A stretch of 64,000 nucleotides of DNA. It comes from JAVHLK01 sp043806215. GTDB taxonomy: Bacteria > Desulfobacterota > Desulfomonilia > Desulfomonilales > Desulfomonilaceae. A program made the position numbers and the translations under genes. Below the pieces are notes generated by a model, which ran no database searches, was not told the origin of the DNA, and saw nothing but the letters and a program-made list of their open reading frames with translations. The number at the start of each line of letters is the position of its first letter. The first letter of the stretch is position 1. This document shows, piece after piece, positions 1 to 7,966 of the stretch. Location of the stretch: assembly GCA_043806215.1 (NCBI GenBank), contig JAZDHD010000176.1, forward strand, positions 6,797-70,796, written 5' to 3'.

Positions 1-1219
1 CCAAATTGTACAGCTCTTCCAGGTTGTTTTGCACCGGCGTGGCCGTCAGAAGAAGGATGAAGGTTTTTTGCAGGGAATTCACAAGCTTCCAGCTTCTGGT
101 TGCCTGATTCTTCAGATGATGCGCTTCATCGACGATGACGATGTCATAGCTTCCCGACGCGACGGCATCGAAATGGCGGCTGCTCCGCGCCGTACCCAAA
201 GAGGCTATGAGGAAGGGCCGGTGCCAGAACTCGGCGGGATCGTCCCGGAATTCCGGGTCGTTGGTCGTGGCGAAGGCGAGATCAAACTTGTCCTGAAGTT
301 CTCCCCGCCACTGATTCACGAGGGAACTCGGCGTTATAACGAGGGCCGACCGCACCAGACCCCGCATGATGTACTCTTTCAGCACGAGCCCGGCTTCAAT
401 GGTCTTGCCCAGCCCCACTTCGTCGGCGAGGACCGCCCGGCCGCGAAAATCCTTCATGACCTTTCGTGCCGTTTCTTCCTGATACGCGAGAAACTGGACA
501 TTCCGGAGGGTGGACAGACATATCAATTGGTCGTAAGAAACCCTGAAGGCATGCCGGTAAGCCTGCATCGCCAAGTCAAAATGCACCAAATCCGTTGAGC
601 GCCGCGCTTTGACGGCTTCGGACAACAGGCGGGAATCCGTCTCAAACCGTATCTCCAGTGAGGGCAGGTCTTCTTCCGCAACGGCCTTCCGCGCCTCCTC
701 AACGGGTGTCGCCGCGGCCGGCGGGCTTGTCTTCCGCTGCTCAGGGGAGCCGGTGTACGGTTGCTCCCGCCGAGACGGCTTGGATTCACGTTGTGCCGGC
801 TTCCGAGCGGCTTTTTCTGCGCGCTCGACTTGTTTCAGATATTTCCTGATCCTGAACTGGAAGTCCTCGGGCAACGGTTCACCGAACCGGGAAGGTGTGA
901 GCAACGCTTCGTAGGCTTCCTTTGCCAGGGCGTATTCTTTGCGATCTGCGGCGAATTTCCCCAGGAGGAGACAATTCTGAGGCTTGAACTCTACCCCCTC
1001 CCGCCAACATTTCTTGAGGATGTCGAAAGCCTTCTTGCCTTTACGAAGGTCTGCCAGGAACCGTATCATGAAGTCGTCCAACGGCTCTGCTTCCGGGGCC
1101 GATTTTATCCCCTTCTTCCCTTCGGCGGCAGGAGCGCGCTTCACTTCCTTTGGGGGAGGGGGGTATTCATCCATCGAAAACAGTTCTTGTTGACGTGCAC
1201 GTTTTTGAGTGTCGTTCAT
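1..1219 (-). CDS. SNF2-family DEAD/DEAH ATPase (RapA/HepA-like), C-terminus cut by window edge
   Basis: This is the N-terminal ~406 residues of a SNF2-type ATPase that runs off the left edge. The ATG at 1219 opens MNDTQKRARQQELFSMDEYP, followed by a charged, Pro/Lys-rich N-terminal region of about 230 residues and then the ATPase core. The motor signature is clear: motif I reads ADEVGLGKTIEAG (near base 435), motif Ia is ALVITPSSLVNQW, motif II is VDEAHHLKNQ (near base 130), and motif III is LLLTATPVQNN near the edge. Such proteins use ATP to remodel nucleic acid-protein complexes; RapA acts on RNA polymerase, and others occur in defence loci. The second helicase lobe is not in the window, so the exact subfamily is open. 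About 300 bases upstream (1220-1518) separate it from the next gene and hold nothing I recognise. Confidence 0.9.
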   Translation of the reverse strand, partial: MNDTQKRARQQELFSMDEYPPPPKEVKRAPAAEGKKGIKSAPEAEPLDDFMIRFLADLRKGKKAFDILKKCWREGVEFKPQNCLLLGKFAADRKEYALAKEAYEALLTPSRFGEPLPEDFQFRIRKYLKQVERAEKAARKPAQRESKPSRREQPYTGSPEQRKTSPPAAATPVEEARKAVAEEDLPSLEIRFETDSRLLSEAVKARRSTDLVHFDLAMQAYRHAFRVSYDQLICLSTLRNVQFLAYQEETARKVMKDFRGRAVLADEVGLGKTIEAGLVLKEYIMRGLVRSALVITPSSLVNQWRGELQDKFDLAFATTNDPEFRDDPAEFWHRPFLIASLGTARSSRHFDAVASGSYDIVIVDEAHHLKNQATRSWKLVNSLQKTFILLLTATPVQNNLEELYNL

Positions 1220-1518
1220 GGCGAGTGCCGGTTCGGTATTGGGCCTGTGAGGCGGCGCGGATCCGGGCCGCGCCCCGCGTTCTTTGCACCAGGCCGCTGT
1301 CTGATCCGTTCAACGAAGCCGTTGGTCATTTACCGGTATCGGAATCGCAGGTCTTATATCCGGAAGCCGCGATGAAGTCAATCATTGAATGGCCGGAAGC
1401 GTGTGCGTTCGCGTACGCGGCGGTGCCCCTCCCCTGAATGAGAAGAATTTTCCGGATATTTATCCGCAGATTACGCAGAGAGAATAGAGGTGGAAGCCGT
1501 TCCCTTGCCGTGGTGAGG

Positions 1519-1803
1519 TCAAAGAACCCCTCTTCGCAAAAGGATCTTCTCGTAAGCCTCCCGGTTGAGAGGACAGTCCACGAGATCCAGGAATTCTTCC
1601 TTCTTGAGCCGGCACTGATCAGCCATTTTTCCGAGAAGCGATATCCCGATTGACTTGCTTGAAGAGCCGTGGCTGGTCTTGGTCTTAACGGTGGTCTTCT
1701 TCCCGTCCCGAGTCCAGTATATGAAGAATGTATGGTGAGTGTTGTCTTTACGAAAACCCTTTGCACTCAACGACTTCTCAACCTTCTGCTTGTCCCGCTG
1801 CAA
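1519..1803 (-). CDS. HicA-like small toxin candidate
   Basis: This is a 94-residue basic protein. The segment GFRKDNTHHTFFIYW resembles the HicA mRNA-interferase core, in which a G-x-H-H/F segment carries the catalytic histidine on a dsRBD-like fold. It is followed by TVKTKTSHG and a helical C-terminus. The start is TTG at 1803, chosen because GGGAGGAGAAGA stands directly in front of it. It overlaps the end of the upstream gene by 26 bases, so the two are probably translationally coupled, as toxin-antitoxin partners often are. The usual small HicB antitoxin is absent; the partner would be the 361-residue protein upstream. Family assignment rests on motif resemblance only. The alternative is an unrelated small RNA-binding protein. 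Confidence 0.6.
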   Translation of the reverse strand: MQRDKQKVEKSLSAKGFRKDNTHHTFFIYWTRDGKKTTVKTKTSHGSSSKSIGISLLGKMADQCRLKKEEFLDLVDCPLNREAYEKILLRRGVL

Positions 1804-2863
1804 TCTTCTCCTCCCTGAGATTCTGCAAGAGATTCGCCTTCAGTTCCTTGGCTTCATCCGTCAAAACGTGATCCCGTTCACGCGCATACTCAAACCACAA
1901 CATCTCCATTTCGGTATGTAACTCCTCAAACAGTTCCTCACGGGTTGGAGCAAAGACATGTATGCCAAGTTCAGCCCTCTCAAGGCAGAGCAATTGACGG
2001 GTCTCGTCCAGATGTGGTTCCAAATAACGAGGAGGGTCGAACCTGATCACTCGATCATCGTACTGGAATTCCGAAAGAAGGAATGGAGACAAGTCCAACT
2101 CTGAGATACTCTCCACGTCGATAATCTTGGCCGGAAGGTCATTGTCGTCGAGGATCACTTTACCCGTCACTTGAATCATCTCTCTTCTATTCTCCAGGAG
2201 CAGTTCCTCCATGGACTCATCGTAAAAGCAATCCAATGCTCGATTCGTCACAGGATACAGGATCGTCACCTTGTGTTCACTGAAATCTATCTTGATCAGT
2301 TGGCCGGTAACGGTTTGTACTGCTTCATCTTCCGTAGACCGCTTCAGGTAACATTTCAGGGGAGCCTGGAGTGCTTCGGAGAAAGAAAACCCGCGTCGGT
2401 CTCTATCGGCAACGTTGAGCTTCCATCCACTCCCCGACTTGGGGACCATGGATCGGAATGACTCTACGACCCTCGTTCTCATGAGCCCGTCGGGAATAAG
2501 GTCCCCAAGATCGGAGAGTTTCTTCGCCGAGAGGATCTCCCCGGCCCGTTGGAAGAGATCAACCACTGAAGTGATATGCCGGGGGGAAAAGAGATCACTG
2601 AAAGCATTCCCCACTATGACCGGAACGACCACGCTTCCCGGCTCCATGGGTGAGCACAGAACCTCGTAGCGCTGTTTGATATGGCCGGGAGGGACGGCCC
2701 TATAACGGACTTCGACTTTCTCATGGTGCATGGCCAGGAGATGGATAGTCTTCTGCATGCCATTGAGCACCTGCGCGAGGGTCTCAACCGGAACATGTAT
2801 GTCCTCCGGCTTCCTTCCCTCGAAGTGAAGTTCTAATCTGCGGCTATTGACTTCGGAGGTCAT
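1778..2863 (-). CDS. Unknown 361-aa protein, putative large antitoxin partner of the HicA-like protein
   Basis: I do not recognise the N-terminal two thirds. It begins MTSEVNSRRLELHFEGRKPE, and GAGGAG lies eight bases before the ATG at 2863. Residues ~1-130 look alpha/beta with a Q-x-x-I-H-L-L-A helix. Residues ~190-265 read like a beta-rich domain (VTGQLIKIDFSEHKVTILYP, then VTGKVILDDNDLPAKIIDVE). The last ~80 residues, with LGIHVFAPTREELFEELHTE followed by an acidic helix, recall the C-terminal antitoxin-type segment seen in some HicB/DUF1902-like proteins. It is co-transcribed with, and overlaps, the HicA-like gene. I infer an antitoxin role from that overlap and the C-terminal resemblance; no enzymatic motif is visible. 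Confidence 0.7.
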   Translation of the reverse strand: MTSEVNSRRLELHFEGRKPEDIHVPVETLAQVLNGMQKTIHLLAMHHEKVEVRYRAVPPGHIKQRYEVLCSPMEPGSVVVPVIVGNAFSDLFSPRHITSVVDLFQRAGEILSAKKLSDLGDLIPDGLMRTRVVESFRSMVPKSGSGWKLNVADRDRRGFSFSEALQAPLKCYLKRSTEDEAVQTVTGQLIKIDFSEHKVTILYPVTNRALDCFYDESMEELLLENRREMIQVTGKVILDDNDLPAKIIDVESISELDLSPFLLSEFQYDDRVIRFDPPRYLEPHLDETRQLLCLERAELGIHVFAPTREELFEELHTEMEMLWFEYARERDHVLTDEAKELKANLLQNLREEKIAAGQAEG

Positions 2864-3066
2864 CTTGCCTACTCCTCGAGCAATTGCGAGATTTCCCGGT
2901 CGGTCTGCGCCATGTCGCTTCGGGTATGTTTCAAGGCTCCGGGCGGTTCAGCTTCGCGCAGGCATGGGGGACCGCCGTAGTCAAGTCCGATGCGCCCCCC
3001 GAAAACTTGTACAAACAAGGGTCCGGAGACCCCGAACGGTGCCCGACTCAATGACTCAGGTGCGGA

Positions 3067-4539
3067 TCACCGCAACCTCGACCGGTACCTCCCCTCGACA
3101 GCCTTTTCGTACAGTCGGATGTACTCTTTGGCGGACCGCGTCCACGAGAAGTCCCGGCTCATCCCCCGTATCATGAGACGTTTCCACGGCTCGGGTTTGT
3201 TCAGGTAAACGTCCACGGCTTTGAGAATCGTACTCTCGAGAGCGGGGGGATCCTGCGGCACGAACTTGAATCCGGTTCCGACATCCAGATCGGGATCATA
3301 CTCTTCCACCGTGTCTTCAAGCCCCCCGGTGGATCTGACAATGGGGACCGCTCCATATTTCAAGGCATAGAGTTGATTCAGCCCGCACGGCTCATATCTC
3401 GACGGCACCAGGAGCATGTCCGAGCCTGCAAATATCTTGTGTGCCAGTTCATCGTCATACGTGAGAAAGATCCCGGTTTTGTCGGGAGCTTCCTTGGCGA
3501 TTTGTTCGAACTTTTCATGATACCGTGCATCTCCGGTCCCCAGAAGAACGAATTGCAGGTCCTTTTGGAGAAGGGGGCCCAACGCTCCTTCGAAGATGTC
3601 GATGCCCTTCTGGCTGCTGAGGCGACTCACCATCGCGATAACCGGGACATCCGGTTTCAGGGGCAGTCGAGCCGATCGTTGGAGATCGGCTTTGCACGCG
3701 CTCTTGCCCGAAAGATCGCTTGTGGAGAATTCCGAGGCGATGCGCGGATCCGTTGCCGGGTTCCATACCTTGTAATCAACACCGTTGATAATGCCCGTAA
3801 GATGTGGCCCTTTCTCCTGGAGCACTCCTTCGAGCCCGAATCCGAATGCGGGCGTAAGTATCTCTTTACAATAGCCTGGTGAAACCGTGTTCACTTCTTC
3901 GGCAAAAACGATACCGCTCTTGAGAAAGTTGAGTCTTCCGTGAAACTCCATATACTTGGGGGTGAAGAACTCCCACCCCACGCCCACCAGGGGCATATCG
4001 AGATGCCAGAAGATGCCTTGGTATCCCAGGTTGTGGATCGTGATGACCGACGCGCCGGATTCCAGAAGCTGCTCGCCGGCATAGAGAGTCCGGAGGTACA
4101 CCGGGGCCAGGGCCGCCTGCCAATCGTGCGAGTGGAACACATCATAGCGGATCCCGGCTGCCGGCCCCATTTCTATCCCGGCCCTCGTCAAAAAAACATA
4201 TCTCTCGGCGTTGTCTTCGTAGTCTCCCTCCGCCGTGCCGTAGAGATTTTCACGGTCATAGTACTGGTCACATTCCAAGAAGAGATAGCGCAAACCCTTC
4301 TTCTTCCGTAACTGCCAAATCCCGGCGTTTATCTCCTTGGCGTTCAGGGTCAGGGTGACTGTTTGACCCGTATTCTCAATTGGATAAGCCTCAGGGCTTA
4401 TGCCTCGGTACTTGGGCAAAAGGACGTCCACCTCTAAGCCCAAGTCCACGAGTTCCTCCGGTAATGCCGCAAGGACCTCTCCCAGTCCGCCTGTCTTGGC
4501 AAACGGGGTGGCCTCCGGGGTAATCATTAGGATTCGCAC
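3067..4539 (-). CDS. glgA: Glycogen synthase (ADP-glucose, GT5)
   Basis: This enzyme transfers glucose from ADP-glucose to the non-reducing end of alpha-1,4-glucan. The N-terminal KTGGLGEV motif (residues ~15-22) is the ADP-glucose-binding K-x-G-G-L of GT5 enzymes. The C-terminal PSRYEPCGLNQLYALKYG and the following STGGLEDTV form the donor-site E-x7-E region. The length of 490 residues is normal for GlgA. I choose the GTG at 4539 (MRILMITPEATPFAKTGG), which has GGAGG eleven bases upstream and gives the canonical N-terminus; a TTG/ATG-type extension to 4575 is less likely. A CGGACA-N18-TATAAT promoter lies ~110 bases upstream. No other glycogen gene is adjacent. Confidence 0.95.
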   Translation of the reverse strand: MRILMITPEATPFAKTGGLGEVLAALPEELVDLGLEVDVLLPKYRGISPEAYPIENTGQTVTLTLNAKEINAGIWQLRKKKGLRYLFLECDQYYDRENLYGTAEGDYEDNAERYVFLTRAGIEMGPAAGIRYDVFHSHDWQAALAPVYLRTLYAGEQLLESGASVITIHNLGYQGIFWHLDMPLVGVGWEFFTPKYMEFHGRLNFLKSGIVFAEEVNTVSPGYCKEILTPAFGFGLEGVLQEKGPHLTGIINGVDYKVWNPATDPRIASEFSTSDLSGKSACKADLQRSARLPLKPDVPVIAMVSRLSSQKGIDIFEGALGPLLQKDLQFVLLGTGDARYHEKFEQIAKEAPDKTGIFLTYDDELAHKIFAGSDMLLVPSRYEPCGLNQLYALKYGAVPIVRSTGGLEDTVEEYDPDLDVGTGFKFVPQDPPALESTILKAVDVYLNKPEPWKRLMIRGMSRDFSWTRSAKEYIRLYEKAVEGRYRSRLR

Positions 4540-4645
4540 CTTGAACAGAACCTCCGGGAAGAATTCTCCCGGCACGGGAAGCCCGGCCGGAACTCAACCA
4601 ACCGTAGTCTCCGGTGCCGTTGCGACGTGCCGTATTCCCTTCATC

Positions 4646-4675
4646 ATTATATAACAATTTGCCCGTGCTTGTCCG
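4646..4675 (-). promoter_or_regulatory. Candidate sigma-70 promoter for glgA
   Basis: On the minus strand a perfect TATAAT (4646-4651) is preceded, after 18 bases, by CGGACA (4670-4675; four of six matches to TTGACA). It points at glgA and predicts a leader of about 100 bases before the GTG at 4539. This is read from the sequence only. Confidence 0.45.
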
Positions 4676-4694
4676 GAATTCCGGAGCAAGGGCT

Positions 4695-5195
4695 TTACCG
4701 GGCGTCGGGCCGGCGCGATTTTATATGTTCGATGAGTCCGCCGTGATCCAGAAGCTCCTGCATGAAACCCGGGATCGGAGCCACCTCAAACGTCTCGCCG
4801 GTATTTGCGTTCCGTATAAGACCTTCCTCGGGACGAATCTCCACGGCATCTCCCTCATGAATACCTTGTGCGGCGAGAGGCGACTCAAAGATGAGAAGCC
4901 CCATATTGAACGCGTTCCGAAAGAAGATCCGGGCAAAACTGACAGCGATGACGCATGACACTCCTGCGCCCTTTATTGCGAGGGGAGCGTGCTCCCTTGA
5001 GGATCCGCACCCAAAATTCTTGCCTGCGACAATGATGTCTCCCTTCCGAACTTTGCCCGGGAATTCGGGGTCCGCGTCCTCCATCACGTGCCCGGCCAGT
5101 TTCACCGGGTCCGTAAGGCTCAAGTAACGGGCAGGAATTATTTCGTCCGTGTTCACATCGTCTCCGAATTTCCAGGCTCTGCCTTTCAATGCCAT
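4695..5195 (-). CDS. leuD: 3-isopropylmalate dehydratase small subunit
   Basis: This is the swivelling small subunit of isopropylmalate isomerase, which partners LeuC (4Fe-4S) in leucine biosynthesis, converting 2-isopropylmalate to 3-isopropylmalate. The diagnostic loop NFGCGSSREHAP is present, as are the N-terminal FGDDVNTDEIIPARYL and the C-terminal HGGLIEHIK. The 166-residue length matches the short LeuD type of many anaerobes. The start at 5195 (MALKGRAWKFGD) is fixed by AGGAGG five bases upstream; a longer reading to 5231 lacks such a site. No leuC, leuB or leuA is nearby, so this is an orphan leuD. Homoaconitase or methylcitrate-type relatives share the fold and cannot be fully excluded. 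Confidence 0.9.
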   Translation of the reverse strand: MALKGRAWKFGDDVNTDEIIPARYLSLTDPVKLAGHVMEDADPEFPGKVRKGDIIVAGKNFGCGSSREHAPLAIKGAGVSCVIAVSFARIFFRNAFNMGLLIFESPLAAQGIHEGDAVEIRPEEGLIRNANTGETFEVAPIPGFMQELLDHGGLIEHIKSRRPDAR

Positions 5196-5467
5196 TCTTG
5201 CCTCCTCGGGAATACTCACGTCGGCTCCCATCCAGTCAAGGGTGTTCCCGCCTTCCGGATGAGAACCTTTGCCTGTCCGGTCCCGGCCGGTCCTTGCAGG
5301 TCAACAGACTTTTTGACATCATGGGCCGCACATTGCAAGAAGCATTTGAGGCCGTCCCGACTTAAAGGACTCGCTCAATCGACGCGTTCCGGATCACCGG
5401 GGCGGCCGCCGGCGGCCGGCACCTCAATGAAGCCGGGCCGGGAGGCTCCTTGCATCACGGAGTGCAA

Positions 5468-6571
5468 ATGGGAACAAACGGCAATTCCCCCGTGACACAA
5501 CAGATAATTCAAGGCATGACGCTGTCCATGCTGCTCAATGTGCTGAGAAGAAACGACTTCAACGTGGACACGGCCTGTCTGGGCCGCCTCGGATATCTCG
5601 TTGCCATGGGAGTCCTCAATCACGTCTATGCCGCATGCGAAGCCTTAGTCGCCGCGCGGAAAATCCGGTCCGCGCGCATCGAACAGTCGCCCTTCTTCGT
5701 CCTCGGGCATTGGAGAAGCGGAACGACCCATCTCCATAACCTCCTCAGTCTGGACGACAATCTGGCCGCACCCTCAGCGTACCAGGCCTTCTTTCCCCAC
5801 CACTTCATTTTCACCTATGCCGGCGCCGCGGTCTTCGACGTTCTCGCTCCGTCGAAACGTCCGATGGATAATGTCGTGTTCGGTTCGGACGTTCCTCAGG
5901 AGGATGAGTTTGCGTTGGCCGCCCTGTCGGGAGTGTCCCCGTACCTGCGCGTACTGTTCCCTTTGACCGGTGACCGGGGACACTCCGAGATCGACCCCGC
6001 AGATTTGCCCAAAGACGCTTTGGAACGTTGGAAAACCGCGCTGACCGTCTTTCTCAAGAAGCTTACGCTCCTCCATGGAAGACGGATTGTGCTCAAATCC
6101 CCCCCGCACATGGGACGGGTCCGGATCCTCTTGGACATGTTTCCCGACGCAAAATTCATTCACATCGTAAGGAACCCCTACGAGGTGTACATGTCGACAC
6201 ACGTGTTGTGGAAAACCATGTTGTCCAAAGCCTACTTACAGATTCCCTCCCCCGAAGCGGTGGACGATCTCATCCTGAAATGGTACACTGAGTTATTCCG
6301 TTTGTACGAACGGGACAAGCCGTCCGTCCCGGAGGGCTCACTCTACGAGATGAGATATGAAGATCTGGAGTCGAGCCCTTGTGAAACGCTCCGGTCGGCT
6401 TATGAGGCACTCGGGCTGTCCGGTTTCGCCGATTTCCGTGAAAAGGTGTCTCGATACCTGGAAGTAATCGAAGGTTATCGCAAGAACGTCCATCATCCGG
6501 ACGACGACGCCAAGCAAAGGGTGGCCGGGTGCTGGAAGGGAACGTTCGAGAAGTACGGTTACCCGTTTTGA
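5468..6571 (+). CDS. Sulfotransferase family protein
   Basis: This is a PAPS-dependent sulfotransferase-fold protein of ~367 residues. The 5'-phosphosulfate loop reads GHWRSGTTHLHNLL (about residues 80-93 from this start), and the 3'-phosphate-binding segment reads HIVRNPYEVYMSTHVLW; LKSPPHMGRV lies between them. This set is typical of the Sulfotransfer_3 group, which sulfates carbohydrates or lipids, although some bacterial members have unknown acceptors. I choose the ATG at 5468 because CGGAG stands five bases upstream; a TTG at 5450 would add six residues. It is divergent from leuD and alone. A second sulfotransferase-type gene lies at 50498-51415. Confidence 0.88.
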   Translation: MGTNGNSPVTQQIIQGMTLSMLLNVLRRNDFNVDTACLGRLGYLVAMGVLNHVYAACEALVAARKIRSARIEQSPFFVLGHWRSGTTHLHNLLSLDDNLAAPSAYQAFFPHHFIFTYAGAAVFDVLAPSKRPMDNVVFGSDVPQEDEFALAALSGVSPYLRVLFPLTGDRGHSEIDPADLPKDALERWKTALTVFLKKLTLLHGRRIVLKSPPHMGRVRILLDMFPDAKFIHIVRNPYEVYMSTHVLWKTMLSKAYLQIPSPEAVDDLILKWYTELFRLYERDKPSVPEGSLYEMRYEDLESSPCETLRSAYEALGLSGFADFREKVSRYLEVIEGYRKNVHHPDDDAKQRVAGCWKGTFEKYGYPF

Positions 6572-6608
6572 CCGTTTGTGCGCGGCGGTTCCGATCCGGA
6601 AATGCTTC

Positions 6609-6637
6609 TGGACAAACATATTATGGTATCATATAAG
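6609..6637 (+). promoter_or_regulatory. Strong sigma-70-like promoter before a 71-aa gene
   Basis: TGGACA (6609-6614) and TATAAG (6632-6637) are separated by exactly 17 bases, each matching five of six consensus positions. It points at the small gene at 6826 and predicts an unusually long leader of about 180 bases. Confidence 0.55.
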
Positions 6638-6825
6638 TATCGCTTATGTCCAGGAGAAAGGCGGCTACGGCCATCCAAACTTTGACGGCTTCGCGGTAAT
6701 CGCTCACGGAGAGGGCGCTCTTTTGACCTTTCGTCGATCCGGCAGATCCGGAGGATGCCCTTTGCAGGCTCCGCGAGTTGTGGCCCGGCATGAGGAGCGG
6801 GGTTGGACAACAGTAAGGAGGATTC

Positions 6826-7041
6826 ATGCAAGTCGGAGACGTAGTACATTTGGACGGCTTGAAGGCCGAGTACAGTCTATTCGGCCGCGACCGTTTCAGT
6901 ACCTGCACGCTGCCTGACGGCGACTATGTTATCGTCGGATTTGAAGACGCGTACATAAACCTGGCCTGGAGTGAAGCAGGCGGCGGGGCCTCACGGAAAC
7001 ACCGGTACCGCGTGGAAAGAGACGCAATGATCAAGAGATGA
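6826..7041 (+). CDS. Small unknown protein (71 aa)
   Basis: I do not recognise a family. The protein starts MQVGDVVHLDGLKAEYSLFG and looks like a small beta-rich domain with two strands rich in V, I and Y (GDYVIVGFEDAYINLAW), followed by a basic tail. The start is well supported by AAGGAGG four bases before the ATG. A consensus-like promoter sits ~190 bases upstream. It precedes a membrane protein gene by 75 bases. No signal peptide or membrane segment is visible, so it is probably cytosolic. Confidence 0.7.
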   Translation: MQVGDVVHLDGLKAEYSLFGRDRFSTCTLPDGDYVIVGFEDAYINLAWSEAGGGASRKHRYRVERDAMIKR

Positions 7042-7116
7042 CCGGCGTCCGAGGCCTGATTCCACAAGACATCCCAATCTCGAGGAGATTTCGATCAGAT
7101 CGGTTTAGGGGGCAAC

Positions 7117-7584
7117 GTGACTGAAACAACTATGCGGGAACTGGTCAAGCCGTTCGCGGACAGGTTGACAAGAGTGCAATGGATCGCCGCGAGTATTGTC
7201 GCCGCTTTCTTCCTGGGGTTTGTCGACACTCTGGTTTTCGCCGGGGTGGTCGGCATCTTCCGCGTCGAGTTGCCGGCCTCTTTCGGAGTACCTACTACGT
7301 TTTCCGGCTATTTCTTCGCCGGATATCTCATGAGCCGTTTCGCACCACGGGAAATAACGTGGGAGATTCCGGCAGGGATTCTTATCTGCGCACTGCTCTT
7401 CATGCTCGGGTTTGTGGGCATCTCCGGGCAGGGCACGCTCCTCTTCCTGCTCCACTACGCGGTGCTCCCGGTCATCGCGGCCGGCATAGGTTACCTTGGC
7501 TTAGTGCTGGGCAGGGAAGGCCGGAAAGGAATCAAATCACTCTTCCGGCGATGGAGGAAGGACTCGGGATCACCGGCAATATGA
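7117..7584 (+). CDS. Small integral membrane protein, four helices
   Basis: This is a 155-residue protein with four probable transmembrane helices: WIAASIVAAFFLGFVDTLVF (~22-41), a Gly/Phe-rich second helix around FSGYFFAGYLM, IPAGILICALLFMLGFVGIS, and LLHYAVLPVIAAGIGYLGL. The C-terminus is basic and presumably cytosolic. The GTG at 7117 follows an AGGGGG ribosome-binding site by four bases. I do not recognise a function, and none of the residues resemble a known transporter or enzyme motif. It may be co-transcribed with the 71-aa gene. Confidence 0.75.
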   Translation: MTETTMRELVKPFADRLTRVQWIAASIVAAFFLGFVDTLVFAGVVGIFRVELPASFGVPTTFSGYFFAGYLMSRFAPREITWEIPAGILICALLFMLGFVGISGQGTLLFLLHYAVLPVIAAGIGYLGLVLGREGRKGIKSLFRRWRKDSGSPAI

Positions 7585-7599
7585 CCCACACGGGGGAGG

Positions 7600-7838
7600 C
7601 CTGCGCCGGGGAGACGACGGCCGGCGCCCGCCCTTGAAGATGACGGGCATCCCGCGCAGAACGCGGGACCGTCCCACGATGTAGGGGCGCACCTGCGTGT
7701 GCGCCCAAATACGGGCGGACACATAGGTCCGCCCCTACCGTGGCCCGGGCCTCCGTGCCCGGATCTTGTTCTTGCCGGCACCCGAGCCGGCTGCGAGACG
7801 AAAATGTGCGACCGCAATTAGGAAACGGAGCACCTATA
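7600..7838 (+). repeat. Mosaic intergenic repeat element, copy 1 (right terminus visible)
   Basis: GC-rich palindromic modules fill the gap between two convergent genes. The right terminus 7797-7834 (TGTGCGACCGCAATTAGG, then AAACGGAGCAC) is the exact reverse complement of the left terminus of the copy at 28.8 kb. The interior modules also match that copy inverted: a 'gtaggggcgcacctgcg' arm, a 'ggacacataggtccgccc' arm and an 'agatccgggca' stretch. I do not see a clear left terminus. Confidence 0.8.
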
Positions 7839-7916
7839 GTGTCGCCCCTTGAATACTGCGGACGCCTTCACATTTGTCATTGCGAGCCCGAGGCTCTGGG
7901 AGGGCGTGGCAATCTC
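7839..7916 (+). repeat. Two short dispersed repeats next to element copy 1
   Basis: Bases 7839-7867 recur at 53586-53614 with two mismatches over 29 bases; the shared core is CCCCTTGAATACTGCG. Bases 7876-7916 (starting GTCATTGCGAGCCCGAGG and ending GGCAATCTC) recur inverted at 63673-63713 with one mismatch over 41 bases. Both lie in non-coding DNA, directly between the element terminus and the glycosyltransferase stop. Confidence 0.8.
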
Positions 7917-7966
7917 AGCTCGTCGGAACTCGCAACCGCACGTGCGGACTGGAGATCTGGGTTCGT

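Noticed and set aside
2869..3051. 60-codon minus-strand frame between glgA and the 361-aa gene
   Set aside because: No ribosome-binding site or recognisable motif; likely chance.
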